Below the pieces are notes generated by a model, which saw only the letters and a program-made list of their open reading frames with translations, did not search any database and was not told the DNA's origin. Shown in pieces: positions 28,779 to 39,055 of a DNA stretch of 64,000 nucleotides. The position numbers were made by a program, and so were the translations under genes. The first letter of the stretch is position 1; each line of letters begins with the position of its first letter. The stretch is from Enterobacter asburiae (GTDB lineage Bacteria > Pseudomonadota > Gammaproteobacteria > Enterobacterales > Enterobacteriaceae): positions 2,914,001-2,978,000 of the forward strand of contig NZ_AP019632.1 in assembly GCF_007035645.1 (NCBI RefSeq), written 5' to 3'.

Positions 28779-29888
28779 GTGGCGACGTTATCCAGGCTTT
28801 TTATTCATCCGGTGAAATCCATGCGCGGCATCGGCGTCTCTCACGCGCTGGCCGACATGAGCGGATTCGCCTTCGATCGTATTTTTATGGTCACCGAGCC
28901 TGACGGCACGTTCATCACCGCACGCCAGTTCCCGCAGATGGTTCGCTTTACCCCTTCCCCGCTTCATGACGGTTTGCACCTTACCGCGCCGGACGGTTCC
29001 AGCGCGGTCATTCGCTTTGCTGATTTTGCGCCTGTCGATGCGCCAACGGAAGTGTGGGGCAATCATTTTACCGCGCGCATCGCCCCGGATGAGATTAACC
29101 GCTGGCTGAGCGGTTTCTTCTCCCGCGACGTGCAGCTGCGCTGGGTAGGTCCTGAACCGACGCGTCGCGTGAAGCGCCACGACGCCGTTCCCCTCTCCTT
29201 CGCCGATGGTTTCCCATTCCTGCTGACTAACGAAGCCTCGCTGCGTGATTTACAAGGCCGCAGCAAGGCCAGCGTTCAGATGGAACAGTTCCGTCCGAAC
29301 CTGGTGGTTACGGGTGCCGACGCCTGGGAAGAAGACACCTGGAAAGTGATCCGCATCGGCAGCGTCATCTTTGATGTCGTAAAACCCTGCAGCCGCTGCA
29401 TTTTCACCACGGTGAGCCCTGAGAAAGGCCAGAAGCACCCTTCCGGCGAACCGCTGAAGACGCTGCAGTCGTTCCGCACCGCACAGGATAACGGCGATGT
29501 GGATTTCGGCCAGAACCTGATCCCTCGCTCCAGCGGCGCAATCCGCGTCGGTGATGAGGTAGAAATTCTTGCCCGAGGACCTGCAAAAGCGTACGGCTCA
29601 GGTCAGGAAGAAGAAATGGTCGACGTTGTGACGAATGCCGCCTCTGCGGTAGATATTCACTGGCAGGGCAACGTCATCCGTGGCAACAACCAGCAGGTAT
29701 TACTTGAGCAACTGGAGCAGGCAGGTATTCGCGTACCCTATTCCTGTCGCGCAGGCATTTGCGGATGCTGCCGCATCAGGCTGGTGGATGGAGAGGTTAG
29801 TGCGCTGAAAAAATCGGCAATTGGAAATGACGGCACAATTCTGTGCTGTAGCTGCATACCGAAAACGTCCGTACAGCTGGAAGCTTAA
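28779..29888 (+). CDS. ycbX: MOSC and 2Fe-2S domain protein YcbX
   Basis: Molybdenum-cofactor-dependent enzyme of the mARC-like group that detoxifies N-hydroxylated base analogues such as 6-hydroxylaminopurine in E. coli. It has 369 residues from GTG 28779 ([19 protein letters not shown]), as in E. coli. A MOSC N-terminal and MOSC domain (cysteine in [17 protein letters not shown]) are followed by a plant-type ferredoxin domain ([14 protein letters not shown] and LCCSCIPKT). Its last 4 bp overlap the convergent zapC. Confidence 0.95.
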   Translation: MATLSRLFIHPVKSMRGIGVSHALADMSGFAFDRIFMVTEPDGTFITARQFPQMVRFTPSPLHDGLHLTAPDGSSAVIRFADFAPVDAPTEVWGNHFTARIAPDEINRWLSGFFSRDVQLRWVGPEPTRRVKRHDAVPLSFADGFPFLLTNEASLRDLQGRSKASVQMEQFRPNLVVTGADAWEEDTWKVIRIGSVIFDVVKPCSRCIFTTVSPEKGQKHPSGEPLKTLQSFRTAQDNGDVDFGQNLIPRSSGAIRVGDEVEILARGPAKAYGSGQEEEMVDVVTNAASAVDIHWQGNVIRGNNQQVLLEQLEQAGIRVPYSCRAGICGCCRIRLVDGEVSALKKSAIGNDGTILCCSCIPKTSVQLEA

Positions 29889-30427
29889 ACCGCCTGTTCA
29901 AGGCTGAAGGAATCTACGCGCAGCTGCGGCTTCAGCCGGTCATTCATCACTTTAATGGCATCGCCAAGCTGCATCGTCCGCCCGGCAATGGTAACGCCGG
30001 GCTGTGCCAGCAGGCAGAGCGCAGCATTTTCACCTGGCTCAACCACCAGCAGGCTCACCTCTTCTGCGGTATCGCTCAGATTGACGCTGGCCGCATCACC
30101 CGTTGCCGGGGTCCAGCTCATACCATGCGCAAGAAAATGCCAGCTTTTTGGCATTTGCGGTTTCAGGAAGCGGATAGCCACCAGCGCATTTAATACCAGC
30201 TCGGCACGCTGCTCTTTAGAGAGCACCAGATCGCGGCATTTTTCTTCAAAAGAGAAATAAAGCGCCGCATCGTCAACGCAAAAGCCCGACGGGGAAAATG
30301 CATCCGGGGTTAACATTCGGCGGGCAAAACGAGAACGAAACAACATGCCATTGGCTAAATCGAGCATCATTCGGTCATGCTCGTCGCAAAAATACCAGCG
30401 CCAGTTATCGTCAGGTTTAATTCGCAT
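29885..30427 (-). CDS. zapC: Cell division protein ZapC
   Basis: FtsZ-associated protein that promotes lateral bundling of FtsZ protofilaments at the Z ring. It has 180 residues, matching E. coli ZapC (ycbW), with N-terminus [20 protein letters not shown]. No membrane segments. The stop overlaps the ycbX stop by 4 bp. Confidence 0.95.
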   Translation of the reverse strand: MRIKPDDNWRWYFCDEHDRMMLDLANGMLFRSRFARRMLTPDAFSPSGFCVDDAALYFSFEEKCRDLVLSKEQRAELVLNALVAIRFLKPQMPKSWHFLAHGMSWTPATGDAASVNLSDTAEEVSLLVVEPGENAALCLLAQPGVTIAGRTMQLGDAIKVMNDRLKPQLRVDSFSLEQAV

Positions 30428-30544
30428 GTGTCTCTCCCGTCCCCAAACGTCCTGTACTAAAAATGTCCTGTTTGCCGCCTCGTTTATAACACCATTAATA
30501 AAAGACTATAATGACTAAATAAGCAACAGTGACGGAATATAAAA

Positions 30545-30574
30545 CAACCAGGGCTGGAAATAAAGCCCTGGTTG
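30545..30574 (-). terminator. pyrD terminator
   Basis: The stem AACCAGGGCT...AGCCCTGGTT lies 19 bp beyond the pyrD stop; on the minus strand it is followed by GTTTTATATT. Confidence 0.75.
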
Positions 30575-30592
30575 TCTGATTAAGAGAAAAGA

Positions 30593-31603
30593 TTAGATAT
30601 GAGTAACGATTTCTTTAATCAGCGGCGGTCCTTTAAAAATAAAGCCGGAATAGATTTGCACCAGTGACGCACCTGCCGCCATCTTCTCGCGCGCAGCAAT
30701 CACTGAGTCAATGCCGCCGACGCCAATAATCGGCAGACGTCCTTTTAATTCTGCAGACAGGGCGCGAATAATTTCGGTGCTTTTTAATTGCACCGGACGT
30801 CCACTTAACCCACCCGCTTCGTCACAGTTTTTCATTCCCTGCACTAGGGAACGATCGAGAGTGGTATTGGTCGCAATAACACCATCAATATTATGGCGAA
30901 CCAAACTGTCGGCAACCTGGATCAATTCTTCAGGAGAAAGATCCGGGGCGATCTTAACCGCGACCGGAACATATTTATGGTGGATCGTCTGGAGTTCATT
31001 TTGTTTATTTTTAATGGCACTCAGAAGATCGTCCAGCGCTTCGCCATATTGTAAGGAACGCAGACCCGGAGTATTGGGTGAAGAAATATTCACCGCGATA
31101 TAACCGGCATAGGCGTAGACTTTTTCCATACAAATCAGATAGTCATCTTTACCCTGCTCTACCGGCGTGTCTTTATTTTTACCGATATTGATGCCTAATA
31201 TTCCGTCAAAATGGGCTTTTTTTACGTTCTCCACCAGGTGATCAACACCGAGGTTATTAAAGCCCATGCGGTTGATCAGCCCTTCGGCTTCAACCAGGCG
31301 GAACAGGCGCGGCTTGTCATTTCCCGGCTGCGGGCGCGGCGTGACGGTACCGATTTCAATGGAGCCAAAGCCCATCGCGCCCAGGGCATCAATGCACTCG
31401 CCATTTTTGTCCAGACCGGCCGCCAGACCCAGCGGATTCTTAAAGGTCAGACCCATGCACTGCACAGGTTTTTCCGGCACATTCTGACGCACCAGAGCGG
31501 CCAGCGGCGTTCCGGTAATACGACGTAATTGCTGGAATGTAAATTCATGAGCGCGCTCAGGGTCGAGCTGGAAAAGGGCTTTACGAACGAAGGGGTAGTA
31601 CAT
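30593..31603 (-). CDS. pyrD: Dihydroorotate dehydrogenase (quinone), class 2
   Basis: Membrane-associated flavoenzyme oxidising dihydroorotate to orotate with quinone as acceptor in pyrimidine synthesis. It has 336 residues from ATG 31603 ([20 protein letters not shown]), equal to E. coli; the N-terminal helices bind the membrane. Catalytic serine is in [17 protein letters not shown]-binding segments are [11 protein letters not shown] and IGVGGIDS. A few in-frame codons upstream (to 31630) are not used. A PurR operator lies about 100 bp upstream. Confidence 0.98.
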   Translation of the reverse strand: MYYPFVRKALFQLDPERAHEFTFQQLRRITGTPLAALVRQNVPEKPVQCMGLTFKNPLGLAAGLDKNGECIDALGAMGFGSIEIGTVTPRPQPGNDKPRLFRLVEAEGLINRMGFNNLGVDHLVENVKKAHFDGILGINIGKNKDTPVEQGKDDYLICMEKVYAYAGYIAVNISSPNTPGLRSLQYGEALDDLLSAIKNKQNELQTIHHKYVPVAVKIAPDLSPEELIQVADSLVRHNIDGVIATNTTLDRSLVQGMKNCDEAGGLSGRPVQLKSTEIIRALSAELKGRLPIIGVGGIDSVIAAREKMAAGASLVQIYSGFIFKGPPLIKEIVTHI

Positions 31604-31698
31604 GAACTCTCCTGGATTCCCGGTGTGCAAACCGGGAGGGGATTATGGGCGATCCACGCGCGAAAGGGAATTGACCTGCGGCAAAAAATCAGCGTAAA

Positions 31699-31714
31699 AC
31701 GCAATCGTTTACCT
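31699..31714 (-). promoter_or_regulatory. PurR operator upstream of pyrD
   Basis: ACGCAATCGTTTACCT matches the PurR consensus ACGCAAACGTTTNCNT at most positions. PurR represses pyrD in E. coli, and the site lies upstream of pyrD in the expected promoter region. Confidence 0.72.
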
Positions 31715-31851
31715 CCCCGTCTATTTCTTATGCACTTTTTCGCATTTTAATTGCAGATAAATCATTTAGTGGAATAACCGCGCGGTGTCACACTCCTGAA
31801 AATTGTTATGAATGTTAGATAAAAGCAAACAATTGGTTATAAGGAGGAAGT

Positions 31852-32427
31852 ATGCGCGTCATTACCCTGGCCGGAAGTCCACGATTCCCTTCGCGCTCCA
31901 GCGCCCTGCTGGAATATGCCCGCGAAAAACTCAATGCCCTGGATGTGGAAGTGTGCCACTGGAACCTGCATAACTTCGAACCTGAAGATCTGCTCTACGC
32001 CCGCTTCGACAGCCCAGCGCTAAAAACGCTCATCGAGCAGCTTAACGGCGCTGACGGCTTAATTGTGGCAACACCTATTTATAAAGCCTCTTTTTCCGGG
32101 GCACTGAAAACCCTGCTCGATCTGCTTCCGGAGCGCGCCCTGGACGGCAAAGTCGTGCTGCCGCTGGCAACGGGCGGTACGGTTGCCCATTTACTGGCCG
32201 TGGATTATGCCCTGAAGCCGGTGCTGAACGCGCTGAAAGCGCAGGAGATCCTCCACGGCGTTTTCGCAGATGACTCCCAGGTTATCGATTATCAACATAA
32301 GCCTCATTTTACGCCGAACCTGCAAACCCGCCTCGATACTGCCCTGGAAACCTTCTGGCATGCCCTGCACCGCAGGGATATCCAGGCCCCGGCGTTTGGT
32401 CAGCCTCAAGGAGTCGCACATGTTTAA
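31852..32427 (+). CDS. ssuE: NADPH-dependent FMN reductase SsuE
   Basis: Supplies reduced FMN to the monooxygenase SsuD for desulfonation of alkanesulfonates. It has 191 residues with a flavodoxin-like fold; the N-terminal ITLAGSPRFPSRSSALLEYA is the FMN-phosphate-binding loop. AAGGAGG precedes ATG. First gene of ssuEADCB; its 3' end overlaps ssuA by 8 bp. Control by Cbl and CysB under sulfate limitation is known in E. coli; I could not place the sites with confidence. Confidence 0.97.
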   Translation: MRVITLAGSPRFPSRSSALLEYAREKLNALDVEVCHWNLHNFEPEDLLYARFDSPALKTLIEQLNGADGLIVATPIYKASFSGALKTLLDLLPERALDGKVVLPLATGGTVAHLLAVDYALKPVLNALKAQEILHGVFADDSQVIDYQHKPHFTPNLQTRLDTALETFWHALHRRDIQAPAFGQPQGVAHV

Positions 32428-33382
32428 AACGTTAACCCGCATCGGACTGGCAGGTCTGATGGCGCTTACCACGCTGGCCCATGCCGCAGAAGCGGCTCCG
32501 GAAAGTTTGCGCATTGGCTATCAGAAAGGCAGCGTCAGCATGGTGCTGGCGAAAAGCCACCAGCTGCTGGAAAAACGCTTCCCGGACACCAAATTCTCCT
32601 GGGTGGAGTTCCCGGCTGGCCCGCAGATGCTGGAGGCCCTGAACGTCGGCAGTATCGATCTCGGCAGCACGGGTGATATTCCGCCGATATTCGCCCAGGC
32701 GGCGGGAGCGGACCTCGTCTATGTTGGCGTTGAGCCGCCCAAACCGAAGGCCGAAGTGATTCTGGTGCCTGAAAACAGCGACATTAAAAGCGTCGCCGAC
32801 CTCAAAGGGCATAAAGTGGCTTTCCAGAAAGGTTCCAGCTCGCACAACCTGCTGCTGCGTGCCCTGCAGGAAGCCGGACTCAAGTTCACTGACATTCAGC
32901 CCGTTTACCTGACGCCTGCCGACGCGCGCGCCGCGTTCCAGCAGAAGAACGTTGATGCCTGGGCCATCTGGGATCCGTACTACTCCGCCGCATTGCTGCA
33001 GGGCGGCGTTCGCGTGCTGAAAGACGGTACCACGCTGAAGCAGACCGGCTCGTTCTATCTGGCCGCGCGTCCTTATGCGGAAAAGAACGGCGCATTTATT
33101 CAGGGCGTACTGGATACCTTTACCCAGGCCGATGCGCTGACCCAGACCCAGCGTCAGGAGAGCATTGCCCTGCTGGCGAAAACCATGGGCTTACCTGAGC
33201 CGGTGATCGCGAGCTATCTCAACCACCGTCCGCCGACCACCATTACGCCCGTGGACGCGAACGTCGCCGCGCTTCAGCAACAAACGGCTGACCTTTTCTA
33301 TCAAAACCACCTGGTGCCAAAACAGGTCACTATTCGCGAACGCATCTGGCAGCCCGCAGGCAAAGAAGGAGCTAAATCATGA
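32420..33382 (+). CDS. ssuA: Aliphatic sulfonate-binding periplasmic protein SsuA
   Basis: Substrate-binding component of the SsuABC transporter. It has 320 residues from ATG 32420 with a signal peptide ([22 protein letters not shown]). The mature protein begins [19 protein letters not shown], typical of the NrtA/SsuA/TauA family. Overlaps ssuE (8 bp) and ssuD (4 bp). Confidence 0.97.
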   Translation: MFKTLTRIGLAGLMALTTLAHAAEAAPESLRIGYQKGSVSMVLAKSHQLLEKRFPDTKFSWVEFPAGPQMLEALNVGSIDLGSTGDIPPIFAQAAGADLVYVGVEPPKPKAEVILVPENSDIKSVADLKGHKVAFQKGSSSHNLLLRALQEAGLKFTDIQPVYLTPADARAAFQQKNVDAWAIWDPYYSAALLQGGVRVLKDGTTLKQTGSFYLAARPYAEKNGAFIQGVLDTFTQADALTQTQRQESIALLAKTMGLPEPVIASYLNHRPPTTITPVDANVAALQQQTADLFYQNHLVPKQVTIRERIWQPAGKEGAKS

Positions 33383-34524
33383 GTCTGAATCTTTTCTGGT
33401 TTTTACCCACCCACGGTGATGGACACTATCTTGGTACAGAAGAGGGCTCGCGCCCGGTTGACCACGGCTACCTGCAGCAGATTGCGCAGGCGGCGGACCG
33501 AATCGGTTTCACCGGAGTGCTGATCCCGACCGGACGTTCATGTGAAGATGCCTGGCTGGTCGCCGCGTCGATGATCCCGGTCACCCAGCGTCTGAAGTTC
33601 CTGGTTGCCTTACGCCCGAGCGTGGTCTCCCCCACCGTGGCGGCGCGTCAGGCGGCAACGCTGGACAGGCTGTCCAACGGTCGCGCCCTGTTTAACCTGG
33701 TGACGGGCAGCGATCCGCAGGAGCTGGCGGGCGATGGGGTGTTCCTCGACCATACCGAGCGCTACGAAGCCTCCGCCGAGTTCACCCGCGTCTGGCGACG
33801 TCTGCTGGAAGGTGAAACCGTCACCTTTGAAGGCAAGCATATTCACGTTCGTGACGCGAAGCTCTACTTCCCGCCGGTACAGCAGCCGCGACCGCCGCTC
33901 TATTTTGGCGGATCGTCGGACGTAGCCCAGGATCTGGCGGCAGAACAGGTCGATCTCTATCTGACCTGGGGCGAACCGCCTGAGCTGGTGAAAGAAAAAA
34001 TTGCCCAGGTACGCGCTAAAGCGGCCGCCCATGGGCGCAAGGTGCGCTTCGGCATTCGCCTGCACGTGATCGTGCGTGAAACCAATGAAGAAGCCTGGCA
34101 GGCCGCTGACCGCCTGATCTCCCATCTGGACGATGAGACCATCGCCAGGGCGCAGGCCGCGTTTGCCAAAACCGACTCCGTCGGACAGCACCGAATGGCG
34201 TCCCTGCACAACGGCAAGCGCGAGCACCTGGAGATCAGCCCGAACCTGTGGGCGGGCGTCGGCCTGGTGCGCGGCGGTGCGGGCACGGCGCTGGTCGGCG
34301 ACGGTCCGACCGTAGCCGCCCGGATTAATGAATACGCTGACCTGGGTATCGACAGCTTTATTCTCTCCGGTTACCCGCATCTGGAAGAGGCGTACAAGGT
34401 GGGCGAGCTGTTATTCCCGCATCTGGATGTTGCCATTCCGGAAATTCCGCAGCCGCAGCGGCTTCAGCTCCAGGGCGAAGCCGTAGCGAACGAGTTTATT
34501 CCACGCAAAGCCGCGCAGAGCTAA
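33379..34524 (+). CDS. ssuD: FMNH2-dependent alkanesulfonate monooxygenase SsuD
   Basis: Cleaves C1-substituted alkanesulfonates to aldehyde and sulfite using FMNH2 from SsuE and oxygen. It has 381 residues, equal to E. coli SsuD, with the bacterial luciferase-like TIM barrel ([55 protein letters not shown]). Translation is coupled to ssuA by a 4-bp overlap. Confidence 0.97.
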   Translation: MSLNLFWFLPTHGDGHYLGTEEGSRPVDHGYLQQIAQAADRIGFTGVLIPTGRSCEDAWLVAASMIPVTQRLKFLVALRPSVVSPTVAARQAATLDRLSNGRALFNLVTGSDPQELAGDGVFLDHTERYEASAEFTRVWRRLLEGETVTFEGKHIHVRDAKLYFPPVQQPRPPLYFGGSSDVAQDLAAEQVDLYLTWGEPPELVKEKIAQVRAKAAAHGRKVRFGIRLHVIVRETNEEAWQAADRLISHLDDETIARAQAAFAKTDSVGQHRMASLHNGKREHLEISPNLWAGVGLVRGGAGTALVGDGPTVAARINEYADLGIDSFILSGYPHLEEAYKVGELLFPHLDVAIPEIPQPQRLQLQGEAVANEFIPRKAAQS

Positions 34525-34533
34525 GGAGCGACC

Positions 34534-35325
34534 ATGGCTGCCACCTCCCAAAAATGGCTGCTGCGCGCCGCGCCGTGGTTTTTACCCGTCGGCATTGTGG
34601 CTCTCTGGCAGCTCGCGTCGTCCACCGGCTGGCTGTCGAGCCGCATTCTGCCCTCTCCGGAGGGCGTCGTAGAAGCGTTCTGGTCGCTGAGCGTGAGCGG
34701 CGAGCTGTGGCAGCATCTGGCGATCAGCTCCTGGCGCGCCGTGATTGGGTTTTCCATCGGCGGCAGCATCGGTCTGGTTCTGGGCTTGATCAGCGGCCTT
34801 TCCCGCTGGGGCGAGCGGCTGCTGGATACCTCCATTCAGATGCTGCGCAACGTGCCGCATCTGGCGCTGATCCCGCTGGTTATCCTGTGGTTTGGGATTG
34901 AAGAGAGCGCCAAGATCTTCCTCGTGGCGCTGGGCACACTGTTCCCGATTTACATCAACACCTGGCACGGCATCCGCAATATCGATCGCGGTCTGGTGGA
35001 GATGGCGCGCAGCTATGGCTTATCGGGTTTTTCCCTCTTTATTCACGTGATTCTGCCGGGCGCCCTGCCCTCCATTATGGTCGGGGTGCGTTTTGCGCTC
35101 GGCCTGATGTGGCTGACGCTGATTGTGGCGGAGACCATCTCGGCCAACTCAGGCATTGGCTATCTGGCGATGAACGCCCGCGAATTCCTGCAAACGGACG
35201 TGGTGGTGGTTGCCATCATTCTGTATGCCCTGCTCGGCAAGCTCGCCGACGTCAGCGCCCAGTGGCTGGAGCGCAGCTGGCTGCGCTGGAACCCGGCCTA
35301 TACCCTTCAGGAGGCGAAAGCATGA
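34534..35325 (+). CDS. ssuC: Sulfonate ABC transporter permease SsuC
   Basis: Inner-membrane permease of 263 residues with about six transmembrane helices and the ABC permease EAA-type loop ([25 protein letters not shown]). Homologous in length to E. coli SsuC. It starts 9 bp after ssuD and overlaps ssuB by 4 bp (ATGA). Confidence 0.97.
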   Translation: MAATSQKWLLRAAPWFLPVGIVALWQLASSTGWLSSRILPSPEGVVEAFWSLSVSGELWQHLAISSWRAVIGFSIGGSIGLVLGLISGLSRWGERLLDTSIQMLRNVPHLALIPLVILWFGIEESAKIFLVALGTLFPIYINTWHGIRNIDRGLVEMARSYGLSGFSLFIHVILPGALPSIMVGVRFALGLMWLTLIVAETISANSGIGYLAMNAREFLQTDVVVVAIILYALLGKLADVSAQWLERSWLRWNPAYTLQEAKA

Positions 35326-36092
35326 ATACTGCACGACTGAACCAGGGAACGCCGTTACTGCTGAACGGCGTGACCAAACGCTACGGCGAAAACACCATTC
35401 TTAACGGGCTGGATCTGCATATTCCCGCCGGACAATTTGTGGCCGTTGTCGGGCGCAGCGGCGGCGGCAAGAGTACCCTGCTACGTCTTCTGGCCGGACT
35501 GGAAGCCCCCAACGGCGGTGACATTCTGGCAGGAACGACGCCGCTTTCGAATATTCAGGACGATACCCGCATGATGTTTCAGGATGCACGCCTGCTGCCG
35601 TGGAAAACGGTTATCGACAATGTCGGGCTCGGTCTTAAGGGCAGCTGGCGGGATGAAGCCCGCCAGGCGCTGGCCGCCGTTGGGCTGGAAAATCGTGCGG
35701 GTGAATGGCCTGCCGCCCTCTCGGGCGGGCAGAAGCAGCGCGTGGCACTGGCGCGGGCGTTGATTCACCGTCCGGGCCTGCTGTTGCTTGATGAACCGCT
35801 CGGCGCGCTCGACGCCCTGACGCGGATCGAAATGCAGGATTTGATTGGATCCCTTTGGCAGGCGCACGGCTTTACGGTACTGCTGGTGACGCATGACGTG
35901 AGCGAGGCCGTCGCGATGGCTGACCGGGTGCTGTTAATAGAGGACGGGAAAATAGGTCTGGATCTGACGGTGGATCTTCCGCGCCCTCGCCGCGTGGGCT
36001 CGGCAAGGCTGGCGGAGCTGGAAGCTGAGGTATTGGATCGGGTGATGAAGCGCGGGGGGACGGAGTTACAGCGAGCCAAGGCTAATGCCTGA
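35322..36092 (+). CDS. ssuB: Sulfonate ABC transporter ATPase SsuB
   Basis: ATP-binding subunit of the sulfonate importer, 256 residues from ATG 35322. Walker A GRSGGGKS is at residues 44-51, signature [15 protein letters not shown] follows, then Walker [13 protein letters not shown] and the switch histidine in [10 protein letters not shown]. Last gene of ssuEADCB. Confidence 0.97.
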   Translation: MNTARLNQGTPLLLNGVTKRYGENTILNGLDLHIPAGQFVAVVGRSGGGKSTLLRLLAGLEAPNGGDILAGTTPLSNIQDDTRMMFQDARLLPWKTVIDNVGLGLKGSWRDEARQALAAVGLENRAGEWPAALSGGQKQRVALARALIHRPGLLLLDEPLGALDALTRIEMQDLIGSLWQAHGFTVLLVTHDVSEAVAMADRVLLIEDGKIGLDLTVDLPRPRRVGSARLAELEAEVLDRVMKRGGTELQRAKANA

Positions 36093-36123
36093 TGCCCTCA
36101 CCCCGGCCCTCTCCCACGGGGAG
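36092..36123. repeat. Dispersed CCTCACCCC... extragenic repeat copy
   Basis: CCCTCACCCCGGCCCTCTCC followed by CACGGGGAGA has the form of the small extragenic repeat family (CCCTCACCCC-AACCCTCTCCC-AGGGAGAGGG) that is dispersed in Enterobacter and other enterobacteria. It begins right at the ssuB stop. The second arm is incomplete here, so this is probably a truncated copy. Confidence 0.5.
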
Positions 36124-36129
36124 AAAACA

Positions 36130-36162
36130 CTAAAAACGGCAACCGAGGTTGCCGTTCTGCTT
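36130..36162. terminator. Terminator between ssuB and pepN
   Basis: ACGGCAACC-ga-GGTTGCCGT is a perfect 9-bp stem. On the minus strand it is followed by TTTTTAG, so it is the likely pepN terminator; on the plus strand a T-containing stretch also follows and a second small stem (GCCCACCGGGC, then ATTTTTT) lies at 36170-36187. Confidence 0.82.
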
Positions 36163-36188
36163 TTACCTGCCCACCGGGCAATTTTTTA

Positions 36189-38801
36189 TTACGCTAAGGC
36201 TTTAGCAATCTTCTCGTACAGATCGCCAGACAGGTTCTCCAGCCCTTTCAGCTGCTCAAGCGCGGCACGCATCTTCGCCTGACGCTTCGCATCGTAGCGT
36301 TTCAAACGGATCAGCGGCTCAATCAGGCGCGACGCCACCTGCGGGTTACGGCTGTTCAGCTCGGTCAGCATTTCCACCATGAACTGATACCCGCTGCCGT
36401 CTTCGGCGTGGAACGCGGCCGGGTTGCTGCTGGCAAACGCGCCAATCAGAGAACGCACGCGGTTTGGGTTGCTCAGGGTAAAGGAGCGATGCTTCAGCAG
36501 GCTGCGCACGTTGCTGAGCGCATCGGCCGCCGGGCTGGTCGCCTGCAGGATGAACCATTTGTCCATCACCAGGCCATCCTGATGCCACTTGTCGTCGTAC
36601 TCCTGCATTAACGCATCACGGCACGGCAGTTCAGCGGCAACGCTTGCACCCAGCGCGGCCAGGGCGTCGGTCATGTTATCCGCTTCGTGGTACTGCTTGC
36701 TCACCAGAGTGTTCGCCAGCTCGGTTTCACCAAACGCCAGATAGCGCAGGCAGGTATTGCGCAGAGAACGTTTGCCAATGTCCGCGTGCTCAACGCGATA
36801 AGCATCAAGCTTATTGGCGTTATATATAGCCAGGAACTCATCGGCCAGCTCTGCAGCCAGCGTACGGGTCAACGCTTCACGCACCGCCACGATGGCAATC
36901 GGGTCGATGATGTCAAACAGCTCGGCGATTTCAGTCGCTGACGGCAGGGTCAGAATTTCAGCGGCCAGGGCCGGGTCAATCTTCTCATCCAGCAGGATCG
37001 CGCGGAACGCGTCAGCCACATGGACAGGCAGCGACAGCGGCTGGCCCTGCTGATGACGGTTTACGTTGAGCTTAATGTAGGTCGCCAGCAGGCTTTGCGC
37101 CGCGTCCCAGCGGGAGAAGTCGTTACGCGCGTGACGCATCAGGAACGTCAGCTGCTGATCGCTCCACTTGTATTCCAGCTTCACCGGCGCGGAGAATTCA
37201 CACAGCAGCGCAGGCACCGGCTGGAAGTAGACGTTATCGAAGATAAAGGTCTGCTCGGCCTGGGTCACGTTCAGCACGTGGTGCACCGGGTGGCCGCCCT
37301 TCTGGAGCGGGATGACTTTGCCTTCGTTATCGTACAGCTCAATGCTGAACGGAATATGCAGCGGATATTTCTCTTCCTGCTCCGCCGTCGGCGGCGTGCG
37401 CTGGCTGATGGTCAGGGTGTACTGCTCGGTTTCCGGATTGTAATCGTCTTTGACGGTGACAACCGGCGTCCCGGCCTGGCTGTACCAGCGGCGGAAGTGA
37501 GAGAGATCGACATTAGAGGCATCTTCCATAGCCTGCACAAAATCGTCGCAGGTGGCCGCGCTGCCGTCATGACGCTCGAAGTACAGCTGCATCCCTTTCT
37601 GGAAGTTCTCCTCGCCCAGCAGGGTGTGGATCATGCGGATAATTTCAGCACCCTTCTCGTACACCGTCAGGGTGTAGAAGTTGTTCATCTCGATGACTTT
37701 ATCCGGGCGGATCGGGTGCGCCATTGGGCTGGCATCTTCCGCAAACTGCAGGCCACGCATGGTACGCACGTTGTTGATGCGGTTCACCGCGCGTGAACCC
37801 AGATCGGAGCTGAATTCCTGATCGCGGAAGACGGTCAGGCCCTCTTTCAGGCTCAGCTGGAACCAGTCGCGGCAGGTGACGCGGTTACCGGTCCAGTTGT
37901 GGAAATATTCGTGGCCAATAACGCGTTCGATATCAAGGTAGTCTTTGTCCGTTGCGGTATCGGTACGCGCCAGCACGTATTTGGAGTTAAAGACGTTAAG
38001 GCCTTTGTTCTCCATTGCGCCCATGTTGAAGAAATCGACGGCGACGATCATATAGATGTCGAGGTCATATTCGAGGCCGAAGCGCTCTTCGTCCCACTTC
38101 ATGGAGTTGATGAGGGAGGTCATCGCCCACGGCGCGCGGTCAAGGTTGCCGCGGTCAACAAACAGCTCCAGCTCCACCTCGCGGCCTGAGCGCGTTTTGA
38201 AGGTGTCGCGCAGCACGTCGAAGTCCCCCGCCACCAGCGCAAACAGGTAGCACGGTTTCGGGAAGGGATCCTGCCACTGCACCCAGTGACGGCCATTCTC
38301 CAGCTCGCCTTCGCCTACGCGGTTACCGTTAGAGAGCAGGAAGGGATACAGGGTTTTATCGGCGATGATTTTGGTGGTGAAGCGCGCCAGGACGTCCGGA
38401 CGGTCGAGATACCAGGTTATGTGGCGGAACCCTTCCGCTTCACACTGGGTACACAGCGCCACGCCCGACTGGTAAAGCCCTTCCAGCGCGGTGTTGGCGG
38501 CCGGGCTGATTTCATTCACGATGCGCAGCGTAAACTGTTCCGGCAGGTTGTCGATGACCAGCTGGTTGTTTTCTTCTTTATAGTCTGACCAGGCTTCATC
38601 ATTAATATGCAGGGAGACCAGCGTCAGGTCTTCACCATCCAGACGCAGCGGCACCGCAGTTGCGCTATGGCGCGTCACCTGGCTCACCGCCGTGACAACG
38701 GTTTTAGTGGCATCCAGGTCAAAAGTCAGATCGATTTCGCTAATCAGGTAATCCGGCGCACGGTAGTCGTGGCGGTATTTGGCTTGTGGCTGTTGTGTCA
38801 T
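36189..38801 (-). CDS. pepN: Aminopeptidase N
   Basis: Main cytosolic aminopeptidase, a zinc M1 metallopeptidase of 870 residues, as in E. coli. The GAMEN exopeptidase motif (NMGAMENKG) and the zinc motif HEYFHNWTGNRV with the downstream glutamate in LKEGLTVFRDQEF are intact. The M1 architecture is complete: N-terminal beta domain (1-190), catalytic domain (190-440), beta domain and C-terminal helical domain. Divergent from pncB. Confidence 0.98.
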   Translation of the reverse strand: MTQQPQAKYRHDYRAPDYLISEIDLTFDLDATKTVVTAVSQVTRHSATAVPLRLDGEDLTLVSLHINDEAWSDYKEENNQLVIDNLPEQFTLRIVNEISPAANTALEGLYQSGVALCTQCEAEGFRHITWYLDRPDVLARFTTKIIADKTLYPFLLSNGNRVGEGELENGRHWVQWQDPFPKPCYLFALVAGDFDVLRDTFKTRSGREVELELFVDRGNLDRAPWAMTSLINSMKWDEERFGLEYDLDIYMIVAVDFFNMGAMENKGLNVFNSKYVLARTDTATDKDYLDIERVIGHEYFHNWTGNRVTCRDWFQLSLKEGLTVFRDQEFSSDLGSRAVNRINNVRTMRGLQFAEDASPMAHPIRPDKVIEMNNFYTLTVYEKGAEIIRMIHTLLGEENFQKGMQLYFERHDGSAATCDDFVQAMEDASNVDLSHFRRWYSQAGTPVVTVKDDYNPETEQYTLTISQRTPPTAEQEEKYPLHIPFSIELYDNEGKVIPLQKGGHPVHHVLNVTQAEQTFIFDNVYFQPVPALLCEFSAPVKLEYKWSDQQLTFLMRHARNDFSRWDAAQSLLATYIKLNVNRHQQGQPLSLPVHVADAFRAILLDEKIDPALAAEILTLPSATEIAELFDIIDPIAIVAVREALTRTLAAELADEFLAIYNANKLDAYRVEHADIGKRSLRNTCLRYLAFGETELANTLVSKQYHEADNMTDALAALGASVAAELPCRDALMQEYDDKWHQDGLVMDKWFILQATSPAADALSNVRSLLKHRSFTLSNPNRVRSLIGAFASSNPAAFHAEDGSGYQFMVEMLTELNSRNPQVASRLIEPLIRLKRYDAKRQAKMRAALEQLKGLENLSGDLYEKIAKALA

Positions 38802-38972
38802 AGAAAACCTTATGCATCGTTTGTCGAGTAACGTTTCAATATATTCCTGTTGCGCAAATCGCGCTATGCAGAATGTTCATCTTTTCAGGGTCAAAACCTT
38901 TTTTTGCTACATTTGTATAACACGGGGCACAAAATGCCCTCGACCATAAAACGCGCTTATGTTGTGATCGGG

Positions 38973-39001
38973 GTTCAATAAATCACTAAACAAGGTATAC
39001 T
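38973..39001 (+). promoter_or_regulatory. pncB promoter
   Basis: TATACT at 38996-39001 is a strong -10 element; GTTCAA at 38973-38978 (17-bp spacer) is a weak -35. Transcription would begin near 39007, within or just before the NadR box. Confidence 0.6.
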
Positions 39002-39008
39002 CCGGAGT

Positions 39009-39026
39009 TGTTTATTGTACTAAACG
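39009..39026 (+). promoter_or_regulatory. NadR operator of pncB
   Basis: TGTTTA-TTGTAC-TAAACG matches the NadR consensus TGTTTA-N6-TAAACA with one mismatch, located 30 bp before the pncB start codon. NadR represses NAD-biosynthesis and salvage genes, including pncB, when NAD is abundant. Confidence 0.82.
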
Positions 39027-39055
39027 CTCCTGTGAGAGGATGCTACTGCGCACCT

